Assembly (NCBI GenBank): GCA_963971305.1
Contig: OZ020305.1
Location: forward strand, 7,907,001-7,971,000
DNA from: Arcuatula senhousia
Taxonomy: Eukaryota > Mollusca > Bivalvia > Mytilida > Mytilidae
DNA length: 64,000 bases
Direction of reading: 5' to 3'
The translations under genes were made by a program, and so were the position numbers. This document shows positions 56,712-64,000 of the stretch, in pieces. The stretch's first letter is position 1; each line of letters begins with the position of its first letter. The notes below the pieces were generated by a model. The model did not search any database and was not told where the DNA came from. It saw only the letters and a program-made list of their open reading frames with translations.

Positions 56712-57982
56712 ATGGCGCATTCGGTAGTGCTAGCTTTTATGTTGTTAAGTCAGTGTTCCCTGAGTTTTTCTACAAATTGTATATCTATGCCTGGTAAGTT
56801 TAAAGTTAACTTATTTGCTTTTATTAGTCGATATTAAAGTGTTCTTTTGATTTAAAGAAACTCATCACAACTTTGTTGCATATTTTCCTTAATTTAAAAA
56901 GTTCCACGTCAAACAACCAAAAAAAGTCAAAGAATATCAATTTTGACATTTTTTACAAAGTTTCAAGCATTCACATGTGCTTTTTTGAAAGACCAAAATG
57001 GTAATGATAGATATATTTAAACCGTTATTCTTTTCGTGAAAGGGTTAAAGAAGTGGCACCCTTCGCCACCAGTAAGTGGTTAATCGTGCTATTATTACTC
57101 TGGGTTGGTTCTTTATGTAGAGCGTATCTGGTGAGTCTGCAACAGACAGAACTAAAAATGATGCGGAACTTGAAATCGCTCGTATTGATTTTCATTATAG
57201 ATCTGTTTATAAGTTTGGTTTATAGAAATCTACATTATACAAGAATTCAACGGCATCGACCAAGTTCTTTGTGTTTGCTGGGTTCGTCTCTGCTCTTTCG
57301 GACTTTGAAATTCGGATGCCCCATTGGTACTCCTGCTTCTTTCTTTGTTGTAGTTCGTTTTATGCATATACTTTTAAGGATTCAACGGCATCGGGTGTCA
57401 GTACAATGGGCATTTTATTCTGACTGGTAAAACTTTTACTGAGGATGGTGTTTGTAGAACATGCAGATGTTTGTATGGGGGAATCGAATGCTGTCCGTAT
57501 GTATACCAATTAAGGTTTTTAAAGTATAAGTACTGAGTAGTGAAAAGAAGTTGTAAAAGTAATCCCCCATGATTCGAAACTTATCATTTGTACCTTATCA
57601 ACCAAGGAAGACTGCACATAGTTTTTATTTAGAAAGAAACAAAGGAGTACAAAATAGGGCATTAAAATGTCACAAGAAAAGATGATTTTGAAATTTGTGG
57701 AATATTCAATGCCTTTATGTTTCAATTTAAGCAAGGAATTCAAGCCCAAATTGTTCAGCAGTCTTATTATTCTGTTACTGATATTGAAATATAAAAAGAC
57801 CCTGTCACTATGTAAACTATTTGAATTTGTATTTATTACATTTTGATTGTAGAAATAATGTTCACATCTTACGCACGGACAATGGATGTATGGTGAGCGT
57901 GTTTGGTTGTACTCAGAGTGCCATTGATGTAACAGACCAATCATACATGTGCTCAGCCCGAGTTGATGCCGTTTTGTTGTAG
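56712..57982 (+). CDS. beta-microseminoprotein-like gene 3, complete, three exons
   Basis: Exons 56712-56793, 57379-57496 and 57853-57982 (TAG) join to 109 codons with GT-AG boundaries and phases identical to the neighbours. The N-terminus MAHSVVLAFMLLSQCSLSFS is a clear signal peptide, so the product is secreted. The mature part has the PSP94 cysteine layout: GIGCQYNG, EDGVCRTCRCLYGGIECCP, NGCMVSVFGC, SYMCSA. MSMB proteins are small disulfide-rich secreted proteins; in this animal the role is unknown. TATA box at 56665 and AATAAA at 58011. Exon 2 begins with a 14-bp sequence that is duplicated 135 bp upstream around an inserted repeat. A 242-codon antisense frame over exon 3 appears to be chance. 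Confidence 0.9.
57259..57379 (+). repeat. short dispersed repeat inserted at exon 2 boundary of MSMB-like gene 3
   Basis: ATTCAACGGCATCG occurs at 57245-57258 and again at 57380-57393, the start of exon 2, bracketing a copy of the dispersed T/C-rich sequence (GGACTTTGAAATTCGGATGC, CCCATTGGTACTCCTGCTTC). Related copies are at about 23390-23510, 34250-34325 and 61310-61420. The flanking duplication looks like a 14-18-bp target site, so the repeat now supplies the pyrimidine-rich tract before the acceptor. Confidence 0.7.
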
Positions 57983-58010
57983 CCTGAGAGCGCTCATACG
58001 CTGTGTTTAA

Positions 58011-58016
58011 AATAAA
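58011..58016 (+). terminator. poly(A) signal AATAAA of MSMB-like gene 3
   Basis: Canonical signal 29 bp after the TAG stop. Confidence 0.7.
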
Positions 58017-58810
58017 ACACATTTCTAGAATGACCTTATTAGTTTCATGGTTACTGGCTACGAGACAATCAACATTTTTTTGCTGTGCAGTCATCAAAAA
58101 ATACAGATAGTAAAACGGGCATTCGAATCTCAAACCCCCAACAAGATAAGGGACAGGACAAAAATACATAACAATTTGCGACTTTGAATGTGATGAATAT
58201 GTTGTTTGTAAAGCAAACAAATTCAAAATCATCCATTTGGTTGGCAAAGAATATGAGTTGAACCTTAGTATTTAATTTTATATAGAAATTGTCCTTTATT
58301 GTTATCTGACGCGTCATAGCAATAGAGGGTGTTGGTTTTGATGACACCACCAAATTATTAACAGGTTGAAGATATTATCCTTTTTTCTTGTCATCAGTCG
58401 ATAGATGCTTCTTATCTAGCAATCAGTAAAGTTTAGCGAGTATACTCTAAAGAGGTCCCCTGCGTCTCATTTTGTTACTTTTGTCTTCTTGGTTGAACGG
58501 AACTTTTAAGTTTTCTGTTCGATTATTATTGTGTTATTTTTGTAAGTGCATGGATATAGATAGGGCATTCTAATGTCGCAGGTCCGAAAAGTCCAAGACA
58601 AAATCAGTGAAATCAAAATGAAAAAAAGACCCACGCAACACCCCCCCCCCAAAAAAAAAACCCAACACGAAACAACTAACAATTAGTTGCACTGAGAACT
58701 TAATCCGCACAAGAGGGGCTTGGGAGGGGCAAGTAAGCAGTTCATGCACTGTTACAAACGTGTCAATTTTGTCTAAAATAATCTTTGGGGTAATGATTGG
58801 ACCCTACAAA
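58017..58810 (+). other. intergenic, no gene seen
   Basis: Contains a C run next to an A run at about 58641-58660. No supported reading frame. Confidence 0.5.
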
Positions 58811-59466
58811 TAGAGGCTCCCATGAGCCTGAATCGCTCACCTGACATATGTGCATGATATAAAGGTTATTAAGCAAAATCTATTTGATATTGAAAGGGTC
58901 ATAAATTTCATAAGGGGGTCATAATCAATTTTGATGTTCTAAGGGGAATGACCCGTAAAAGAAAGGGTCCTACAAACGTTGACCCTATTACATATTTTTT
59001 AGATCTTGATGTGCTTATCAATATGCAATTTAAATTTCTCAAATATTTTATATAGTTATTAGCAAAAAAATCACAAAAGGGCAATAAACTCCTACATGGG
59101 TTGTTGGATCTTCTTCAAAATTTCAAAGTAGGTAGATCTAGAAGTGCTGATCACTTTCACCCTTTGCCAGAATTTTTATATATGTAGCCGTTTTTAAGTT
59201 ATTTGCAAAAAAACTGCATTTCACCCCTATGTTCTATTCTTAGCCACGGCGGCCATGTTTTACGACGAATCAAATATCCCCACAATAGTTCTAAGCACCA
59301 AATACTAATGAACAACCATACCAAGTTTGGTTGCAATTGTACTTATGGTGTCAGAGGAGTAGCAGTTAACGTTTTAAAAAGTTTCCGGACGACGGACGGA
59401 TGACTGACCGACGAGGGACGCCAAGTTATGACAATAGCTCACATGACCCTTTGGGTCAGGAGAGCT
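58811..59466 (-). mobile_element. short family A element, reverse orientation
   Basis: Read on the - strand it starts AGCTCTCCTGACCC in a hairpin closing GGGTCATGTGAGCT, has the CTTGGCGTCCCTCGTC start of the microsatellite region, and ends with CAGGTGAGCGATTCAGGCTC and a GGGAGCCTCT hairpin. Its single unit matches the 29.9-31.3 kb subfamily. The 656-bp length shows the core can be reduced to one unit. Confidence 0.75.
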
Positions 59467-59699
59467 GAAAACCAGTGGAACACACAAATTTCGTGTGTGC
59501 CAGAACTTAGCCAGGAATATTTGTCAAAGCTCATGTTAGTACGTGCGGTTTTGATATGTTAAATGTTTATAGTTTATCATTGGTTTTGAGTGGTCATGCA
59601 TTATATTTTCATATTGGCTTATTGCAAGACGTCATTTTTTTGTTTCTGAAATATATGCACAATAACCCGTGGCTATATACAAGGTTTTGTTTCATTTTA

Positions 59700-59730
59700 T
59701 CATAGACCTGTAATATTCACAGATCTATGA
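59700..59730. repeat. short hairpin family, copy 3
   Basis: TCATAGACCTGTAATATTCA continuing to CAGATCTATGA, an inverted repeat with an AT loop; relatives at 6428 and 35552. Confidence 0.6.
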
Positions 59731-60059
59731 TTTTATAATGATCATGGTGCAGTGTACAAGTGTGTCCTTTGGACGACCATAATGAAGCTTCCTTGTATCA
59801 AAATATGCAGATGGGTCTTAATTTTTTTAATAATCATGGGCTGTTTATTCAACTTTAACTCTAAAGATCTCAATAATGATAATTGAAATCGAATGTTCCT
59901 TTTGGAAAATTTGTTCACTATAAAGTATAAATCATCCCTCTGGTTCATTTGTCAGATTAATTGTATTCATGGAAATTGGGCTAATTGATTTTTACTAAAA
60001 TAATGTATGTGCCATCTACTTAATAGCATTGAACTGTTTCATCCAAAAAAGTATTTACC

Positions 60060-61190
60060 GGTTCCAAACTCTGAAACATCACATGACACCTACTCTTGAT
60101 ATCAGAACGGTATTTGATTCCTACTCTGGATAATGGACGATCCATTCAGAAAAGTAATCATTTGTTTCCTACTTTTGATAATGGACTCATCCATTGAGAA
60201 AAGTATTCCTAAGATTCCTTCTCTTGATAATGGACTCATCCATTCAGTTAAAGTAATCACTTGATTCCTACTCTTGATTATGGACTCATCCATTCTGAAA
60301 AGTAATCACTTGATTCCTACTCTTGATAATGGACTCATCCATTGAGAAAAGTATTCCTAAGATTCCTTCTCTTGATAATGGACTCATCCATTCAGTTAAA
60401 GTAATCACTTGATTCTTACTCTTGAAAAGTATTCATCTGATTCCTACTCTTGATAATGGACTCATCCATTCAGAAAAGCAAATCACTTGATTCCTACTCT
60501 TGATAATGGACTGACCCATTCAGAAAAATAATCACTTGATTCCCACTCTTGATAATGGACCCATCCATTTAGAAAAGGAATCACTTGCATACATGTGACA
60601 GATCTGTGATGACAAAGCTGGAGATTTTGATATTTTTGGCTGGAGATTGGACCAAAAAGCGGGAGATTTTCAACGCTCAATAAAATTGCATTTCAATGTC
60701 AATTGGGGGCACCAGGGTGTGCCAAATATCGGGGCTTCACTGATTAATCTCAAACTGTTTATACAATCATCAGGTCAATTATGGCAATAAACCTTTAGTT
60801 AACATCTTTACCTGTTAAATTAACGTCTACCTAATTGACAAACTCCTAAAACAAAGGAAATGTTTTATGACTGAACGATTAAAATGTCTATAAAACTAAA
60901 ATTTTCTCATGTCTTGAAAAAGCGGGAGATTACACAAAAAGTCGGGAGAACGGGAGATGGATCAAAAAGTCGGGAGATTTTGTCTCCCGGCGGGAGAATC
61001 ACATGTATGCACTTGATTCCCACTCTTGATAATGGACTGACCCATTCAGAAAAAATAATCACTTGATTCCTACTCTTGATATTGGACTCATCCATTCACT
61101 GGATTCCTAGTCTTGATAATGGACTCATCCATTCAGAAAAGTATTCACTTGATTATGGACTCATCCATTTAGAAAAGTGTTCACCTGATT
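60060..61190 (+). repeat. 49-50-bp minisatellite
   Basis: Repeated unit TTGATAATGGACTCATCCAT plus TCAGAAAAGTAATCACTTGA plus TTCCTACTC, with occurrences spaced 49-50 bp (for example 60177, 60226, 60276). About 15 copies in two blocks separated by the insertion 60587-61010; copies at the edges are diverged. Confidence 0.85.
60587..61010. mobile_element. 424-bp inverted-repeat element inside the minisatellite
   Basis: Ends GCATACATGTGA and TCACATGTATGC, flanked by ACTT on both sides (60583-60586, 61011-61014). Interior carries CGGGAGATT-type words four times. Non-coding, MITE-like. Confidence 0.75.
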
Positions 61191-62765
61191 TGTATGATGA
61201 ACTGTTCCATAAAAATGTTTATTCACTTGATTTGTGCTCTGAACTGTCTCATTTCATGTGTTTTCAATAGTTTTACTGTTACTGATTTGATATCATTGTT
61301 TGGTATATTTTTTTGACATTTTTTGTTTATGATTCAGAATTTTTTGTCTACTGATTTTGTATTTTCGTTATAATAATGTTTGATTACCCCTTTGGTACAC
61401 CTTTGCTTCTTTTCAAGACAGGACAAAATAAGCAGTTGTACAATAATATGATGGGTGAACTGTTTACCCTTCTGAACAAGTTCTCTTATTGTCTGGAGTT
61501 TTGTTGTTAGTTGTTTGTATTCTATTCTAGTTTTGTGAAGTCTTCAAGAATGTCTTCTGATTATTACTGTAGATTGTTAAATTTGCTTACAACTTTGATA
61601 TTTGCTTGCTTCTAGCATGGATAACTGGAATTACCAAATCAACTAGCAAGGTCACAACTTTGTACTGAACTCTCTATTGAAAAACGCCCCTGAAGTTCAA
61701 TTATCTCCACTGAATTATATCTGAGAGCAATGAAATTTTTGCATGCACATCTCCATATAATGTTTTTCCTTTTTGTAAATCTTCTTCAAAATACATGTGA
61801 TTTGAGAGATGAACAGAGAGGTTGATTCCTTTATACCCAAATTCCTTATTTTAAGGGTATAAATATATATAAAATAAGCTGTGTGGTGCAATGTCCTTTA
61901 CATGTAATGTTTTTTGAACTGACTCTTTCAAGGACTTTGCAATGCATTTGGATGTCCAACACACACATACTAAGACAAAAAACTATAACTTGGTATAATT
62001 TACTTACAAAAATATATAAATAACAAAAAGTTTTTATAACAAAGAGATTGCAATTGATAATGATCATAACAAAATAAATGCATGACAGACATATAATTTA
62101 GCCTTAGAAAAATAATACAAATCACAACCGAAATATCTTCACCGAACCTCCATTTCATTCTTATCTTTTATAGAATAAAATGCATAATGAACAGTTTTTA
62201 CTTCGTGTACATTCTCTATGAAGTACAAAAAAAAAAAGAGATTTTCATCTCAAAATATAACCTCTTAATCATAGGAGGTCACAACTTTGCATAGATGGGT
62301 TATAACATACATGTACATGTAGTACTCCTATATCCTAATAAATACTTTACATATGGTACTATATATAATGTAACATGTATTTTGATTAAAATTTCCATCA
62401 TAGGAAAATAAACAACAATCCAACATCACAAAACACATAATCATAATGCTGCTGACATTTAATATTATTTATGCAAATTAGATACAAATGGGAGGAGTCA
62501 TTTACATTTGATTGACATAATAATGTTTTGCAGTAAGCATTATGATTTAAATTTATAAAAATTATATTATTGCACTGAATTATCAAATGTATACATAAAC
62601 ACATATTTCAATCTATCTCTATGATTTTCTTTCTACAAATGGATATGTGGTTCTATAAAAATCAGTTTACAAAACGTAGCACTTGATTGGACAACATGAC
62701 ATCATGTGACCATTTGATTCCTGAGTAGATATAAGTTATAGCACTGGTTAATGGTGTGGATGCTG
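61191..62765 (-). other. 3' flank/UTR region of the SH3 gene, no other gene seen
   Basis: Follows (on the - strand) the stop at 62766. AT-rich; a further copy of the dispersed T/C-rich repeat is at about 61310-61420. The 3' UTR end was not located. Confidence 0.5.
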
Positions 62766-64000
62766 TCATCTTGTGTTGTACTTATGAGACTCCATGTTAT
62801 ATTTCTGTAAAAGTATAAAAATCACATTAAGCATTGATGCCAAAAATATATAAGGTGGTTGAAATGCACTTAATTGCAGTATTTTTGATAGGTGGCACAT
62901 ATGTAGTATTTTTAGCAATGAGTATGCATTTAAAGTTCAAAATTGATTAATGGGTTGTTTTGGTGTGAAAAAAAAATAGTCTCTCAAATCATTCAAGTTC
63001 ACCAACATGTTTTTGCTTAAAATATTGCTATTAAAAGTCTGTGTCCAAGACTTACAGCAGGATTGTAAGCATTATATATTATTTTGTGTGTAATATGCAT
63101 CATTTCTTTAACTGTCCCATGTTCTTGGCATTTCAGTGATAAATGTCCATGAGACGACAACTTGGCAGTTAAAATCATATCCCTGGATAGTCCTTGATTA
63201 CATACATACCTTTCTAGGAGGTTTTATTGGAATCTCTTCAACGAAATACGATGGAACTAAACCATACTGACCATCAACCTGAAAGACAAAATATCAGAGT
63301 TTAAATCAGAATGTTATGACATCTTTCCTCCAAATGTAAGGCATTGCTAAGGTAATGAACCACAAATAAAAGTCCTGCTCCCTTACCCCCTTGTTTATCT
63401 CTCTTTACTTGTAATGTGAATTTCTGCCATGCATAATTGTTTTCTTCTTTAATATAATTTCTCTTTCATGGAAAAATATATAAAGATTAAGCTTTGACCA
63501 ATATCATTGGTATGTCAGTTCTAATTGTTGAATCTTTATGAATCAATGCAGTGTATAAATAGATGAAAAATATTAACATGATATTTTTTCCAATGAAAAT
63601 ATAAAATGAAAATTCATTATATTTACATTAAGTTTTAGAAATCAATGCAAATGAAAATCACTTTCAACTAAATTAATCTATACTGAACAAATAATTAAAT
63701 GGAAAACTTACAGAACCATAAAAATAACCATCTTTCCTCTCCTCCCCATAAACAGTAATGGAATCACCCGCATTGAAGGACAGTTCTAATGATGTGTCAG
63801 TCCTGGGTGACTGTTTAACAGGATCGTAGTCGTAAATCCCAAGATATTGCCTTGTGGGTAATTTGGTGAACTCACGACTGGATAACATTTTTTCCTCGTT
63901 AGAGTCATGATCACCATAAAAAATGTCAATGATTTCTGAGACCTGTCGGTTGCAGACAGACTCAATTCCAAATATGTGATCCCTGTCGGTGCTCACACTA
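62766..64000 (-). CDS. SH3-domain protein resembling RIM-binding protein, last three exons
   Basis: On the - strand: exon 64000-63712 (continues outside), exon 63278-63210 and exon 62804-62766 (TGA), all GT-AG and in phase 0. The SH3 domain runs YLGIYDYDPVKQSPRT, LELSFNAGDSITVYGEERKD, GYFYGSV, then GQYGLVPSYFVEEI across the first intron. The spacer after YDYDP with SP, followed by a Leu-x-Phe strand and VYG...DGYFYG, matches the C-terminal SH3 domains of RIM-binding proteins, which bind presynaptic RIM and calcium channels. The tail IKPPRKKYNMESHKYNTR is short and basic. Upstream residues (GIESVCNRQVSEII) are a linker. Another SH3 adaptor is possible because the rest of the gene is not visible. 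Confidence 0.7.

Noticed and set aside
57519..58247. A 242-codon antisense frame overlapping exon 3 of MSMB-like gene 3
   Set aside because: No recognisable domain, overlaps a well-supported exon, and composition is that of translated intron and repeat.

Overview
The window reads as animal nuclear DNA, most likely from a bivalve mollusc and probably a mytilid mussel. It is AT-rich, its genes are split into small exons by introns, and it is packed with repeats of bivalve type: rolling-circle-like elements with tandem cores, DIRS, LINE and LTR retroelements, and hammerhead-ribozyme repeats. The species assignment is inference; the exon models below were read directly from frame continuity and GT-AG boundaries.

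Layout. (1) 1-17145, + strand: the 3' seven exons of a lysosomal glucosylceramidase gene (GBA1-like, GH30). Its second-last intron is a 10.6-kb nest of mobile elements: a long-armed foldback element invaded by two families of rolling-circle-like elements and a hairpin element. (2) 20228-29897, + strand: a complete ten-exon TBRG1-like gene (FYRN/FYRC nuclear protein, 405 codons). Its first intron holds a hAT-like transposon and its 3' UTR region holds a 3.6-kb repeat composite. (3) 29.9-36.6 kb: mostly nested rolling-circle-like elements. (4) 37.3-58.0 kb, + strand: at least three beta-microseminoprotein (MSMB/PSP94)-like genes. They are spread apart by a dimeric hammerhead-ribozyme repeat, a reverse-transcriptase relic, a gag-only LTR element and an 8.6-kb DIRS element that itself contains a LINE insertion. 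(5) 58.8-61.2 kb: a reverse-strand rolling-circle-like element and a 49-bp minisatellite interrupted by a small inverted-repeat element. (6) 62766-64000, - strand: the last exons of an SH3 gene resembling RIM-binding protein.

Three patterns stand out. First, exon/intron boundaries are repeatedly duplicated in tandem together with their splice sites (GBA exons, TBRG1 exons 6 and 8, an MSMB exon). In TBRG1 each unit is a 69-nt in-frame segment flanked by an acceptor-like and a donor-like site, repeated 18 times. Second, a 362-bp repeat at 37.3-38.0 kb carries two hammerhead ribozyme cores on the - strand and is flanked by a 6-bp target duplication, which fits a retrozyme. Third, five unrelated-looking repeat families share one architecture: 5' hairpin or subterminal inverted repeat, triplet or GTCC microsatellite, 145-170-bp tandem core, 3' inverted repeat plus hairpin, insertion in T runs without target duplication. 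Nested copies reveal the empty sites.
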